NCBI RefSeq assembly: GCF_003298505.1
Contig: NZ_QNGB01000020.1
Coordinates: forward strand, 1-64,000
DNA from: Roseovarius sp. TE539
GTDB lineage: Bacteria > Pseudomonadota > Alphaproteobacteria > Rhodobacterales > Rhodobacteraceae
Length of the DNA: 64,000 nt
Direction of reading: 5' to 3'
How positions within the stretch are numbered: the stretch's first letter is position 1; each line of letters begins with the position of its first letter. Both the position numbers and the translations under genes were made by a program. The notes beneath the pieces were generated by a model. The model worked only from the letters and a program-made list of their open reading frames with translations, was not told the DNA's origin and did no database searches. Positions 47,041-57,090 of the stretch are shown here, one piece after another.

Positions 47041-48156
47041 TCACACCCACAGCTTCCGACGGTTCCGCAGGTGGTTCACACGAGTACGCATCGTGTCATT
47101 CGGCGGGCCGTCGCGCGGGATATCGCGCAACGTCTCGACCAGGTGCGGAGGCCTTTCCCCGCGCTGCCGGGTCCAGGTCAGCCCGTCCAGAATCCTGCGC
47201 GCCGGCGGTGGCAGGCGGTTGGGAATCTCGTGGCCGTTCAGCACTGCCCAGACTCCGGCCCAGAGCCGTCCGACCGTCCACGGGTTGTATCCGCCGCCGC
47301 CCAGCACCAGAAACCGCGGTGTCAGCGTCCTGAGCAGCGCCACCGCCTGCCAATGGGCATTGTTGGACAGCGAAAGCCGGGCGAGGGGATCTTCGGCCAC
47401 CGCATCCGCCCCGCATTGGAGGATCACGGCCTCGGGCCGGTGTGCGGCCACGCAGGGCAGGATCACCTCGTGCAGGGCCAGTGCAAAATCCCCGTCATGG
47501 GCGCCGCGCGGCAACGGCAGGTTGACCGCCACACCGCCCGCCCGATCCTCCAGCGCCCCGGTGAAAGGCCAGCGCCCTTCTTCGTGGGTGGAAATCAGAA
47601 GTGCGCCCTCGACGCCGTGAAGCGCGGCCTCCACCCCGTCGCAGTGATGCGCGTCGATATCGACATAGGCAATGCGGTGCAGCCCCCTGGCCTGCAGCGC
47701 CCTGATCGCGAGCACCGGATCGTTGAGATAGCAAAAACCGCTCGCATGGTCGGCTTGTCCGTGGTGGGTTCCGCCCCCGGGGTTGAAGACGATACCCCCA
47801 TCGGCCAGCAGGTCCGCCGCCAGAATTGACCCGCCCGCCGCTGTCGCCGGGCGGCGGAACATTTCGGTGAAAACGGGGTTCGACAATGTGCCCAGCCCAT
47901 GACGCAAGCGTGTTGCGTCATTGACATGCCCCGCCGCCTCGGCCGCCTGCAGGGCGGCAATATAGCCCGGGGTGTGGAACGCGGTCAGGGCGGCCGGCCG
48001 GGCGCGCGGGCTGTTGTGGAACTGTCCGCGCGGCAGCCAGCCCATGGCGCTGCAAAGGTCGGTCGCGGTCGGGACCCGGGGAATGCTCAACGGATGCCGC
48101 GGCCCGTAGCTTGACCCGCGATAGATCTCCGATCCTATGTAGAGTGGCGCTCCCAT
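47041..48156 (-). CDS. Histone deacetylase / AcuC / acetylpolyamine amidohydrolase family protein
   Basis: This encodes 371 residues from the ATG at 48156; a TTG at 48228 overlapping the upstream stop would add 24 residues. The zinc-hydrolase motifs are intact: GGGTHHG, AYVDIDAHHCDGVEAAL and LGGGGYN. Bacterial members deacetylate acetyl-CoA synthetase, polyamines or other acetylated amines; the substrate cannot be told from the sequence. It is the third gene in a minus-strand group with the DUF2238-like gene. Confidence 0.88.
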   Translation of the reverse strand: MGAPLYIGSEIYRGSSYGPRHPLSIPRVPTATDLCSAMGWLPRGQFHNSPRARPAALTAFHTPGYIAALQAAEAAGHVNDATRLRHGLGTLSNPVFTEMFRRPATAAGGSILAADLLADGGIVFNPGGGTHHGQADHASGFCYLNDPVLAIRALQARGLHRIAYVDIDAHHCDGVEAALHGVEGALLISTHEEGRWPFTGALEDRAGGVAVNLPLPRGAHDGDFALALHEVILPCVAAHRPEAVILQCGADAVAEDPLARLSLSNNAHWQAVALLRTLTPRFLVLGGGGYNPWTVGRLWAGVWAVLNGHEIPNRLPPPARRILDGLTWTRQRGERPPHLVETLRDIPRDGPPNDTMRTRVNHLRNRRKLWV

Positions 48157-48224
48157 CGACTGCAATCTAGGGCGCCGGGCGCGCAAGGGCCAATTGTCGG
48201 GCGCCGCAATGCGCCCAAGTTTGC

Positions 48225-48854
48225 TCAACGGGCGTCACGACGGGCCCGAAGCCGGCTCCACACCGCCACGACCGTCATCGCGACGGCCGCGCCAAGCGCG
48301 TTGAAAACCAGATCGAGGGCCGTGTTTACATAGCCTCCGACATTCGTCTCGGAAACGGACAGCACGGCGATGAACTCGATGATCTCGTTGACCGTGCCAA
48401 GTCCCATGGCGCCGAAGGCGGGATAAAACAGGCTCGTCATGGTGTCTCTCAGTTGCGGAAAGTGCCGTGTCAGCAGGTGCCAAAGGACCCAGGCAGTCAC
48501 ACCAAATCCGTAGGCATGGACGATCTGATCATACTTGAGCAGTCTCATGTCCCCGTCGGCCGGCGTGATCGGCAAGACCTGAAGTGAGTACAACACCGCC
48601 CCGTCCACCGGCACGCCGCCGCCGGCCATGTGCAACAGCCCCCATACGGACAGCGCCCAGAGCATCGAAACCGGGTACTCCGCTGATCGGAGGCTCCGCC
48701 CGACCAGCGCGATGAGCGCGAGCATGGTGATCACGTAGACGATAAATTCGTGGTTCCCGCCAATCAGGAACCATGCCGTGAAGGCCAGAACGTACCCGCC
48801 GGTGAAAATGGCGACCACCCACTCACGTGGGCGGAGATTGCTTGAGACCTGCAC
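48225..48854 (-). CDS. DUF2238-like integral membrane protein
   Basis: This encodes 209 residues from the GTG at 48854, with GGAGG upstream; the open frame continues further but without a site. About six hydrophobic helices are seen. The stretches HAYGFGVTAWVLWHLL, GLGTVNEIIEFIAVL and NTALDLVFNALGAAVAM are typical of the YjdF/DUF2238 group, whose function is unknown. The 190 bases upstream, to the SixA-like gene, hold no gene. Confidence 0.75.
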   Translation of the reverse strand: MQVSSNLRPREWVVAIFTGGYVLAFTAWFLIGGNHEFIVYVITMLALIALVGRSLRSAEYPVSMLWALSVWGLLHMAGGGVPVDGAVLYSLQVLPITPADGDMRLLKYDQIVHAYGFGVTAWVLWHLLTRHFPQLRDTMTSLFYPAFGAMGLGTVNEIIEFIAVLSVSETNVGGYVNTALDLVFNALGAAVAMTVVAVWSRLRARRDAR

Positions 48855-49044
48855 GAGGCGCCTCCGTTTTCCGCTATCGTAAGGCCCGGGAGGGCGCGAG
48901 GGCAACCAAACACGCGTTCCGGCCTTCCACCGGGCCCCGAAGCCGGCTGCGTGGCACCGGATTGGCAATGATGGGCACGACTTTCCGCCATCCCCGGGAT
49001 CTTCCTTCAACGGTCCTCTTCAAGACCTTCGGAATGTTCAATCC

Positions 49045-49536
49045 TTATCCTGTCAGATCCCGCGGGACGGTAAAGTCTACCGGGTGCCCGGTTCCGGGGG
49101 TAAGATCGGCCCAATCGGTCACAGGGACGTCGGCCACCAGTGTTGCAGCGGTGGGGAAATCTCCAAATCTTGGGTGTTTTGGTTGCTGCGACAGCATAAT
49201 ATCTGCGAATTCCGCGATCCCCGGATTGTGACCCAGAATCAGTACGCAGTTGCCCCTTGCACGACGCAGGGTTTCCAGCAGATCGGCCGGCCCTGCATGA
49301 TACAGCCCGTCCCGGAATTCCGCGTCGCAAAAAATTCCCATCCGCGCAAAGGTTTCGCGAGTGCGTGCCGCCGAAGAGCTGAGTACATGTTCCGGAATAT
49401 AACCTTTGGTCCGCAGCCATTCCCCTACAGCATTGGCCGAGATCCGCCCGCGCCCGTTCAGTGGCCTTGCATGATCGCTCAGCGCCGGGTTGTCCCAGCT
49501 TGATTTCGCGTGCCGCATCAGGATTATCCGTTTCAT
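49045..49536 (-). CDS. SixA-like histidine phosphatase family protein
   Basis: This encodes 163 residues from the ATG at 49536, after GAGGG. The phosphate-binding motif is LMRHAKSSWDN (the RHG motif as RHA), and the second catalytic His is in LILGHNPGIAEFADIM. SixA dephosphorylates phosphohistidine on phosphotransfer proteins; the alphaproteobacterial version is close in size. It is ATGA-coupled to the ferredoxin-like gene. Confidence 0.85.
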   Translation of the reverse strand: MKRIILMRHAKSSWDNPALSDHARPLNGRGRISANAVGEWLRTKGYIPEHVLSSSAARTRETFARMGIFCDAEFRDGLYHAGPADLLETLRRARGNCVLILGHNPGIAEFADIMLSQQPKHPRFGDFPTAATLVADVPVTDWADLTPGTGHPVDFTVPRDLTG

Positions 49537-50225
49537 TTGAATGCCCTCATGTGAAACGCTGATTGTTCCTCCAGCCTGCCATGACGACGGCTTAGCGGAC
49601 AAGCCCGGCGCACAGCGCAACCTTTTGACATACAATCGTTTTTTGGTTGGTCCAGATCTGTCTTGCAAGCTGCCACATCGTATCCGTCGTCCCCGAAGGC
49701 ATCCACCGGGCAGGCGCTGCGGCACGGTTGCGTCGCGCATGTGTCACAAGGGTTCGGCCCGGCATCCGGCAGCGCGAGCGTTTCCTTGAACCCGATCGCA
49801 CCGCGATAGGAGACCATCAAACCCGCACGGTCGTGGACCAGAAGGCCGACTGGCGAAAGATGCGCCCGCCCACTTGCCAACGCCCAGCTTACGAAAGGAT
49901 GCCAGGGCGGCCCGCCGAACGGAAAGTAGGCCCTTGCGTTCATTGATTCGGCGATACCACCGATGATGCGCTCCGACCATCGGTCAAGCGGATCCGCCAA
50001 ACCGTCGAGGTATTCGGGCTGGGCGGTGAAATGGGCCCAAAACCCCGGTTCCGCCGGCCCCAGAAGGAGCAGGGTTCCGATCCCGTCGGGCGCACCTTCC
50101 ACCACCCCGCCAAGAACCGCGAGGTGCTGCGGCCCGGCGATACTTTGCACGTCCTCCAGTGTCATTCGTGGAAAAACGGCAGACCTGGCGACCAACCGAG
50201 CCGCTCTGGACGTCCGTCCTGCCAT
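49533..50225 (-). CDS. 4Fe-4S ferredoxin-type protein, QueG-C-terminal-like
   Basis: This encodes up to 230 residues; the start is uncertain (ATG at 50225 or 50165, neither with a clear binding site). The C-terminal third has a CDTCATQPCRSACPVDAF cluster and a second Cys set (CMSKGCAVRRACP) that could hold one or two iron-sulfur clusters. The N-terminal part resembles the region before the cluster in QueG-like proteins, but the B12-binding features of QueG are not seen. Its electron partner is unknown. Confidence 0.75.
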   Translation of the reverse strand: MAGRTSRAARLVARSAVFPRMTLEDVQSIAGPQHLAVLGGVVEGAPDGIGTLLLLGPAEPGFWAHFTAQPEYLDGLADPLDRWSERIIGGIAESMNARAYFPFGGPPWHPFVSWALASGRAHLSPVGLLVHDRAGLMVSYRGAIGFKETLALPDAGPNPCDTCATQPCRSACPVDAFGDDGYDVAACKTDLDQPKNDCMSKGCAVRRACPLSRRHGRLEEQSAFHMRAFK

Positions 50226-50264
50226 TGCAATCCAAGTGTCATTCCATGATCGCCTTTCTCGGGT

Positions 50265-51128
50265 TTAGCCCGCACGGATGAGCGATCCGGCGCCATGCTC
50301 AGTGTAAAGTTCCAGAAGCGTGGCATTGGGCGCCCGCCCATCCAGAATGACCACCGCCCGAACTCCGCCCTCAATGGCCGCAAGCGCGGTTTCCGTCTTC
50401 GGAATCATGCCACCGGCGATAGTGCCATTCTTGGTCATCTCGCGAATCTGGTCCGCGGTCAGTTCAGTCACCACCTCTCCGTCAATGCCGCGCACGCCAT
50501 CCACATCGGTCAGCAGCAACAGACGATCCGCAGTCAGCGCAGCAGCGATTGCACCGGCGGCGGTATCGCCGTTTATATTGAATGTCTGCCCCTTGCGCCC
50601 CGCCCCGAGAGGGGCAATCACGGGTATGAGATCGTCGGCAAACAGAGTGTGCAGTATTGCGGGGTTGATCTCGTCGGGCGTACCGACAAGGCCGAGAGCG
50701 GGGTCGGCAGCTTCACAGGTGATAAGCCCGGCATCCTTGCCCGACAAGCCGACCGCCCTGCCACCCTGCGCGTTGATGGCTTGAACGATCCGTTTGTTCA
50801 CGAACCCGGACAGAACCATTTCCACAACCTTCATGGTGTCGGCGTCGGTGACGCGCTTGCCATCCACGAAATCCGATCGGATATCGAGCTTGGCCAGCAT
50901 CTCGTTTATCATCGGTCCGCCGCCGTGCACGATCACAGGGTTGACGCCAACCTGTTGCATCAGGACGACATCACGCGCAAAGGTCTCCATTGCGGCATCA
51001 TCACCCATCGCGTGTCCGCCGAATTTGATCACCACGACGGCACCATCATAACGCTGCAGGTAGGGCAATGCCTCCGATAGTGTGCGTGCGGTGGCGATCC
51101 AGTCGCGGTTCATGGCCTGTTTCTTCAT
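50265..51128 (-). CDS. argB: Acetylglutamate kinase
   Basis: This encodes 287 residues from the ATG at 51128; a GTG directly before it is an alternative. The motifs are [37 protein letters not shown] and [11 protein letters not shown]. It phosphorylates N-acetylglutamate, the second step of arginine synthesis, and is usually feedback-inhibited by arginine. It follows engB after 64 bases in a conserved Rhodobacterales group. Confidence 0.97.
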   Translation of the reverse strand: MKKQAMNRDWIATARTLSEALPYLQRYDGAVVVIKFGGHAMGDDAAMETFARDVVLMQQVGVNPVIVHGGGPMINEMLAKLDIRSDFVDGKRVTDADTMKVVEMVLSGFVNKRIVQAINAQGGRAVGLSGKDAGLITCEAADPALGLVGTPDEINPAILHTLFADDLIPVIAPLGAGRKGQTFNINGDTAAGAIAAALTADRLLLLTDVDGVRGIDGEVVTELTADQIREMTKNGTIAGGMIPKTETALAAIEGGVRAVVILDGRAPNATLLELYTEHGAGSLIRAG

Positions 51129-51192
51129 CACGTTTCCCTCGCTTGCCGGGTTATCCCCGTATCCTATGCGCTGTGCAAGAGGGGCTGGAGGC

Positions 51193-51843
51193 TCAATCCA
51201 GTGTGGCGACGCCAGAGCGCAGGGTTGACAGGCCCTCGGCCTTCTCGCTCGAAGTCAGGATCAGTTCGGGGTAGGCGGCCGGATGGGATGCGAGGCGGCC
51301 GCGGACCTGTGACAGAAGGCCTTCGGTGTCGCGCGGCTTGATCTTGTCGGCCTTTGTCAGGACGCACTGGAAGGTAACGGCGGCACCGTCCAAAAGCTGC
51401 ATGATCTCTTCATCCACAGGCTTGATGCCGTGGCGCGCATCTATCAGGACGAAGGCGCGGCGCAGTGTCTGGCGCCCGGAAAGGTAGGATTTGAGAAGCG
51501 CTTGCCATTTCTCGACAACAGGCACCGGCGCATTCGCAAAGCCATAGCCCGGAAGATCCACAAGGTAATGACTTTCGCCAAGCGTGAAGTAGTTGATCTC
51601 CTGCGTGCGTCCCGGTGTGTTCGACGTGCGCGCCAAAGCCTTTCGGTTCGTCAACGCGTTGATCAGTGATGACTTGCCGACATTTGACCGCCCCGCGAAG
51701 CAGACCTCCGGCCTGTCCGCCGGCGGCAGGCCGGACATCGCGACAACACCCTTCAGGAACTCGACCGGACCGGCAAAAAGCTTGCGGCCCGCCTCTGCCT
51801 CGTCCGGGCCGGGAACCGCTGCAACTGGGAAGGGCAAAGGCAT
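51193..51843 (-). CDS. engB: Ribosome biogenesis GTPase EngB (YsxC/YihA)
   Basis: This encodes 216 residues from the ATG at 51843. The G1 motif GRSNVGKS is at about 51-58, G3 is DLPGYGFA and G4 is LTKADK. It assists large-subunit assembly. The start shares one base with the MOSC stop (TGATG). The order yidC, MOSC, engB, argB is common in Rhodobacterales. Confidence 0.95.
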   Translation of the reverse strand: MPLPFPVAAVPGPDEAEAGRKLFAGPVEFLKGVVAMSGLPPADRPEVCFAGRSNVGKSSLINALTNRKALARTSNTPGRTQEINYFTLGESHYLVDLPGYGFANAPVPVVEKWQALLKSYLSGRQTLRRAFVLIDARHGIKPVDEEIMQLLDGAAVTFQCVLTKADKIKPRDTEGLLSQVRGRLASHPAAYPELILTSSEKAEGLSTLRSGVATLD

Positions 51844-52586
51844 CAGTGCACCTCGACCGGGTCTCCGACCGCGATGCGCCCAGATCTGGTGACTTCGGCA
51901 TAAACGCCAAAGTCCTGATGTCCGAAATGGGTGTTCAACGCCTTCAGCGTGTCGACATCCCGCTCGCCCGATTCTGGATTGGCGGTGGTGGCAAGACATC
52001 GCAGGATCGGTTCCCGGACGGTAATTTCGGCAGTGCCCAGCCTAAGCACTCGGCCGATCCATTCGAATTCCTGCCATGGCGCGAAACCATCGACATGAAT
52101 ATTGCAGCGCCAGCGGACCGGTGACACCTCAACCTTGGCGCGTCGGGAAAGATCGGCGTTGGAAGCAAGGTTGATCAGACTCACGGACGGGTAATCGGTA
52201 TCGGTCATGCCGCGCCCCTCGACACGGTGGATCGCGAAGGATTGCGCCCTGTCGGAGGGCATGATCGGGCGAACCCACTCAAGGAATGCACGATGATCAC
52301 GATCGGGATCGAAGGTCAGGTCCGGCAGGTCCGGATGTCTGAGGGTGACAGTGCCACCAGCCTCATCAGATCGCGCGCTGATCGCCATCAGAGAGGCGAC
52401 CTTGGACCCGCGCGAGAAGTTGACCGACGGGGCCCACCCACAGTCGTCAAGGCGGGCCGCCTCGTGCGAGACGGCCCAACGGCGATCCCAGGGCATGGTC
52501 TGCCCTTCGGTCAGTGAAACGGTGTCCAGCGTCTCGCGCCCGTGCCCCTTGATCGGGTGGCGCCAGAGGGCACGAACGCGGCTCAT
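51843..52586 (-). CDS. MOSC domain protein
   Basis: This encodes 247 residues. The beta-barrel N-terminal domain (LWRHPIKGHGRETLDTVSLTEGQTMPWDRRWAV) and a MOSC domain with the conserved Cys (RWRCNIHVDGFAPWQEFEWIGRVLRLG; EPILRCLAT) are seen. MOSC proteins carry sulfur on molybdenum cofactor or related compounds; the substrate is not known. It is coupled to yidC (ATGA) and engB. Confidence 0.85.
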   Translation of the reverse strand: MSRVRALWRHPIKGHGRETLDTVSLTEGQTMPWDRRWAVSHEAARLDDCGWAPSVNFSRGSKVASLMAISARSDEAGGTVTLRHPDLPDLTFDPDRDHRAFLEWVRPIMPSDRAQSFAIHRVEGRGMTDTDYPSVSLINLASNADLSRRAKVEVSPVRWRCNIHVDGFAPWQEFEWIGRVLRLGTAEITVREPILRCLATTANPESGERDVDTLKALNTHFGHQDFGVYAEVTRSGRIAVGDPVEVH

Positions 52587-54451
52587 TTCTTGTCGTCCGT
52601 CTGCTGTTTCTCGCGCTGTCGCTGGAAGCCGGCCTTTATGTTGCCAAAGACATCGGGCTTATAGCCCTGACTACGCATGATCAGGTATTGTTGCGCAAAG
52701 GTGATCGTATTGTTGGCGATCCAGTAAATGACCAGGCCGCTGGCAAACGTGCCCAGCATGAACATGAACACCCACGGCATCCAGGCAAAGATCATTCTCT
52801 GCGTGGGGTCGGTGGGTGTGGGGTTCAGCTTCTGCTGGAGCCACATGGATATGCCCAACAGGATCGGCAGGATGCCCAGGCTGAATATCGCCACGATGGA
52901 TCCCGGTTCCGGGGCGCCCCAGGGCAGCAGGCCAAACAGGTTCAGGATCGAGGACGGATCGGGCGCCGAAAGGTCGCGGATCCATCCGACCCAGGGGGCG
53001 TGACGCAGTTCCAGCGTCACGAAGATGACCTTGTAGAGCGAGAAGAAGATCGGGATCTGCAGCAGGATCGGCAGGCAGCCCGAGGCTGGATTGACCTTTT
53101 CCTTCTTGTAGAGCTCCATCATCTCCTTCTGGAGCTTCTGCTTGTCGTCGCCAGCCGCTTCCTTGATCTGCTCCATCTGCGGCTGCAGTTCCTTCATCTT
53201 GGCCATCGAGACGTACGACTTGTAGGCCAGGGGCAGCAGAAGCGCCTTGATCAGAAGCGTCAGACCGATGATCGCCCACCCCATCGAGCCGGTAAGCCCC
53301 ACCCCGGCAAGCCAGACATTCAACCAGTGCAGTACCGCGAAAATCGGTTTGGTCAGAAAGAAGAACCAGCCCCAGTCAATCGAATCGAGAAAGCGGTCCA
53401 CGCCATCCTCGTTCTGGTAGTTGCGGATCGTGTCCCATTCCTTGGCGCCCGCGAAGAGCCGCGTGCGCGCCGTGGTCTGTTCACCTGGGGCAATGGTGCG
53501 TGTCGGCAGCACCGTCTCGGTCTGGTAGATTTCACGGCGCGGATCAAACTTCACAACCGATTTGAACGGCGTGCCGCCCGCGGGGATCAGCGTGGTCATC
53601 CAATAATGGTCGGTGAAGCCGGTCCAGCCATTTTCGGTAACTTGCGTGACCTCGGCACGGGCACCCTCGCGCTCGTTGAACTCGAGATCCGCGATATCCG
53701 AATAATCCGTTTCAACAAGCTCGCCATCAGCCATGGCGACCAGACCTTCGTGCAGGATGAAGAAATTCTTGAGGCCCTGCGGTTCACCGTGGCGGGCAAG
53801 GATTCCGTAAGGCGCCAGTGTGCGAGGTTCGGAACTCGAATTCTCCACCGACTGCGTGACGGTGAACATGAAATCCTCGTCCACCGAAAGTACCCGCCGG
53901 AAAACGAGTCCCGCCTCGTTCTCCCATTTCAGGGTGACCGGATTGCCGGGAGTCAGGGTATCGCCGCTTTCCAAGCTCCAGATCGTGTTGGCGCCGGGCA
54001 CCTGGTCCAGTGTCAGTCCGGCACCGGGCGCCCAGCCATACAGGGCATAGTAGGGTGTCGGGTTGCCGACCGGAGAGAGCAGTTCAACCATGCCCGAGTC
54101 GGGCTCGAGGGAATTCCGGTATTTCTTGAGAAACAGGCGATCAATCCGGCCGCCCTGCAAGGAAATGGATCCTCTGAGACTGGGGGTTGATACCTCGATA
54201 CGCGGTGCGTCGGCGGTATCGGCGCCCGCGGGATCGGGCCCTGCGGGCTCTTCTCCCGGCGCGGCGACCGGTCCGGCGGCGGTATCGAGGTTTCCGGTCT
54301 CGGCGCCTGTGGCGGTTCGATCTGTCTCGGTGACTTCGCCATCGGGTCCTGTCGTGACGGGTTCAGGTGGCGGAAACATCACGAACCATACCAGGATCAC
54401 GATGAAACTGAGCGCGGTCGCAAGGATGAGGTTCTTGTTCTGATCGTCCAT
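52583..54451 (-). CDS. yidC: Membrane protein insertase YidC
   Basis: This encodes 622 residues from the ATG at 54451. The N-terminal helix (NLILATALSFIVILVWFVMF) is followed by the large periplasmic domain and then the conserved core with helices and the charged C1 loop (LAYKSYVSMAKMKELQPQMEQIKEAAGDDKQKLQKEMMELYKKEKVNP). It inserts membrane proteins with or without Sec. Upstream, rpmH and rnpA, usual in this neighbourhood, are not found. Confidence 0.97.
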   Translation of the reverse strand: MDDQNKNLILATALSFIVILVWFVMFPPPEPVTTGPDGEVTETDRTATGAETGNLDTAAGPVAAPGEEPAGPDPAGADTADAPRIEVSTPSLRGSISLQGGRIDRLFLKKYRNSLEPDSGMVELLSPVGNPTPYYALYGWAPGAGLTLDQVPGANTIWSLESGDTLTPGNPVTLKWENEAGLVFRRVLSVDEDFMFTVTQSVENSSSEPRTLAPYGILARHGEPQGLKNFFILHEGLVAMADGELVETDYSDIADLEFNEREGARAEVTQVTENGWTGFTDHYWMTTLIPAGGTPFKSVVKFDPRREIYQTETVLPTRTIAPGEQTTARTRLFAGAKEWDTIRNYQNEDGVDRFLDSIDWGWFFFLTKPIFAVLHWLNVWLAGVGLTGSMGWAIIGLTLLIKALLLPLAYKSYVSMAKMKELQPQMEQIKEAAGDDKQKLQKEMMELYKKEKVNPASGCLPILLQIPIFFSLYKVIFVTLELRHAPWVGWIRDLSAPDPSSILNLFGLLPWGAPEPGSIVAIFSLGILPILLGISMWLQQKLNPTPTDPTQRMIFAWMPWVFMFMLGTFASGLVIYWIANNTITFAQQYLIMRSQGYKPDVFGNIKAGFQRQREKQQTDDKK

Positions 54452-54552
54452 CGCCGGTGGCCTACCCGTGTGTTGACAGTTCCCGGCGTTCAACAGAGTG
54501 CGGCTCCAAAGGTCAAGGGGATTCCCCGGAAACCGCGGCAGAGCAGGGCGTT

Positions 54553-56088
54553 TCAGCCGGTTTGCCGCCCTATCACGGGGGGCGTGTGAAGGCGTGCGCA
54601 ATGGGCCTCCACCCAGTCGGACGTCTGGTCCACGGGCATCGGGCGGGCAATGCCGAAGCCCTGTACGTGTCCACAGCCCAGCTGCGCCAGCATGGCATGT
54701 TCTCCAGCCGTCTCGACCCCTTCCGCCAATGTGTCCAGACCCAGCCTTTCGGCCATCAGCAGGATCGCGGACACCATGCGCTGCTGTTCGGGATCCCTGT
54801 CCACCTTGATGACGAAGGACCGGTCAATCTTGAGCCGTTGCACGGCCATCCTGCGGATCGAGGAGATCGAGGCATGGCCGGTGCCGAAATCGTCCAGATC
54901 TATCAGGCAGCCCATATCGGCCAGCCCCGAGATATTGCGCACCACCACGTCGTCGGACGAGGTCGCTATGACGGTTTCCAGCACCTCGATCGAAAGCCGT
55001 CCCGGCGTCAGTTCGAATCGGTCCAGCTCAAACCCGACCCTGTCGACAAGCGCGGGATTTCGCAGTTCCTCCGGCGCGAAATTCACCCCTACATGGGGGA
55101 TGTCGAAACCTTTGCGATCCCAGGCGCGCAGTGCCCGGAGTGCATGACAGAGCATGATTTCGGAAAGGCGTTCCATGCCACCGCACTGTTCCAGCGCCGG
55201 CAGAAACTCGCTTGGTGGGACCATGCCGCGCCGGGGGTGGTGCCAGCGTGCCAGGGCCTCGAAACCCGTGACACGGCCCGTGTCGGTCGAAAGCTGCGGC
55301 TGGAACCAAGGGTGGAACTGCCCTTCCTCAAGGGCTTGGCTGGCTTCCCCGGACAGGGCGCCAGGGCAGGGCACCTGCCCCTGCATGTCGGGCGAATAGG
55401 CCCGCAGCGCCGATGGTCCGTGCCTCATGGCTTCGTTGAGGGCGATGGTTGCGGCCGAAAGGAACGCTGCGCCGTTGCGCGGTGCAAGGCTGCCTGAAAG
55501 ACAAAATCCTATCGACGCCGAGACATGGATCGTGGTGGCACCAAGCGCAACCGGCTCCTCCACCGCGGTCTGCAGGCGTCTGGCCAGGTTGGCGGCGTCG
55601 GCCAGATCAAAGCGACGGACAGCTGCGAGAGCCACGCCGAACTGTCCGTTGTCCAGGTTGCGCAGATTGTCGCGCTCTCGCATCATGGTGCGCAATCGTT
55701 GGGCCGATTGCTCGATCACGTCTTCCGCCGCCGTCTGACCGTGCCGATCCAGGATTGTGTCGAAGTCATCCAGACCGAGTACGAAGCAAGCCGTCTTGCG
55801 CCCGCCGTACCCGGTGTCCTGCAGAGCCTCGTCGAGGATGAGTTCGATATCTTGTCGACGATCCTGCCTGCGCGGAGCCCGCCGTGCTGCGGGCAGGACG
55901 CCCCGCAGTCCTGTCAACGACAGCACGAGCGGGAAGGCCAGCGCGATGGCAAGGACCAGGTCCTCACCACCCAGCCAGAAGGCAGCGAGAACCAGAGCCG
56001 GCAACACGGCCAGAAGTGTCGGGTCGGCAAGCACCGCGCGAAGGCGCCCGCGCAGGCCGGACATGACGTTTGTGAGGCGCTGTAACAT
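54553..56088 (-). CDS. GGDEF/EAL domain protein, likely c-di-GMP phosphodiesterase
   Basis: This encodes 511 residues. Two N-terminal membrane helices (about 24-62) are followed by a degenerate GGDEF domain (the active-site loop is LDNGQFG at about 145-151). A complete EAL domain follows: FEAL (276-279), NFAPEEL, IEVLET, DDFGTG (399-404), LKIDRSF and EGVET (456-460). The EAL residues for metal and catalysis are all there, so it should hydrolyse c-di-GMP, while cyclase activity is unlikely. A link to motility through c-di-GMP is plausible in this flagellated organism. Confidence 0.88.
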   Translation of the reverse strand: MLQRLTNVMSGLRGRLRAVLADPTLLAVLPALVLAAFWLGGEDLVLAIALAFPLVLSLTGLRGVLPAARRAPRRQDRRQDIELILDEALQDTGYGGRKTACFVLGLDDFDTILDRHGQTAAEDVIEQSAQRLRTMMRERDNLRNLDNGQFGVALAAVRRFDLADAANLARRLQTAVEEPVALGATTIHVSASIGFCLSGSLAPRNGAAFLSAATIALNEAMRHGPSALRAYSPDMQGQVPCPGALSGEASQALEEGQFHPWFQPQLSTDTGRVTGFEALARWHHPRRGMVPPSEFLPALEQCGGMERLSEIMLCHALRALRAWDRKGFDIPHVGVNFAPEELRNPALVDRVGFELDRFELTPGRLSIEVLETVIATSSDDVVVRNISGLADMGCLIDLDDFGTGHASISSIRRMAVQRLKIDRSFVIKVDRDPEQQRMVSAILLMAERLGLDTLAEGVETAGEHAMLAQLGCGHVQGFGIARPMPVDQTSDWVEAHCARLHTPPVIGRQTG

Positions 56089-56143
56089 GGCGCGGGCTCC
56101 CGTCTTTGCCGGGAAACGCTAGCTACCGCGGTTCAACACGCCT

Positions 56144-57013
56144 TTAACGCGCAGCCTTTTCGGGGCCGGGACTTTCTTCTACTTTTAATGACTCACGGGA
56201 TAGTCCCAGGAAATCAAAAAGCTCAGGGTCCAGCAGATGGGACGGCCGCGCGTTCATCAGGGCCCGGAACATGATTTGGCGTCGACCGGGGCTGTTGGCC
56301 TCCCATTGGTCGAGGATGGCCTTCACCTGCTGGCGTTGCAGGCCGTCCTGGGAGCCGCAGAGATCACACGGAATGATCGGGTATGCCATCTCCCGGGCGA
56401 AACGGTCGCAATCGGCCTCGGCTACATGGGCGAGAGGGCGGTACACAAACAGATCACCTTCCTCGTTGACAAGCTTGGGGGGCATCGTGGCAAGGCGGCC
56501 ACCGTGAAAGAGATTCATGAAGAAAGTTTCGAGAATATCGTCTCGATGATGACCCAGCACAACCGCGCTGCACCCCTCCTCGCGCGCGATACGGTAGAGA
56601 TGGCCACGCCGCAGCCGTGAGCACAGCGCGCAAAAGGTCCGTCCCCGGGGCACCTTGTCCACGACCACCGAATAGGTATCCTGATACTCGATCCGGTGCG
56701 CGACGCCGCGATCCTTCAGGAACTCGGGCAGCACCGTGGCGGGAAATCCCGGTTGGCCCTGATCCAGATTGCAGGCCAGCAGGTCCACCGGCAGGAGCCC
56801 GCGCCATTGGAGTTCATGCAGCACCGCAAGGAGAGTGTAACTGTCCTTGCCTCCTGACAGACACACCAGCCACCGGGCGCCGCGCTCGATCATGCCGTAT
56901 TGCTCGATCGCCTCCCGTGCCTGCCGGACCAGCCGCTTGCGCAGCTTTCGGAATTCGGTGCCACGCGGGGCACCCCGGAACAGCGGGTGGATATCGTCGG
57001 CGTCGTCGAGCAT
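56144..57013 (-). CDS. ttcA: tRNA 2-thiocytidine biosynthesis protein TtcA-like
   Basis: This encodes 289 residues from the ATG at 57013 after GGGGG; ATG 57079 upstream has no such site. The PP-loop SGGKDS is at 53-58. Two CxxC pairs (C128/C131 in CALC and C216/C219 in CDLC) are the conserved iron-sulfur positions of TtcA. It thiolates cytidine 32 in some tRNAs. It follows gshA on the minus strand after 77 bases. Confidence 0.93.
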   Translation of the reverse strand: MLDDADDIHPLFRGAPRGTEFRKLRKRLVRQAREAIEQYGMIERGARWLVCLSGGKDSYTLLAVLHELQWRGLLPVDLLACNLDQGQPGFPATVLPEFLKDRGVAHRIEYQDTYSVVVDKVPRGRTFCALCSRLRRGHLYRIAREEGCSAVVLGHHRDDILETFFMNLFHGGRLATMPPKLVNEEGDLFVYRPLAHVAEADCDRFAREMAYPIIPCDLCGSQDGLQRQQVKAILDQWEANSPGRRQIMFRALMNARPSHLLDPELFDFLGLSRESLKVEESPGPEKAAR

Positions 57014-57090
57014 GGCAAGCCCCCGGTTCGGAATGCAGCGTCGGGCAATGTTCGGCCCGTCAGCGGCGGACCGGGCCATTACTGTCGCGG

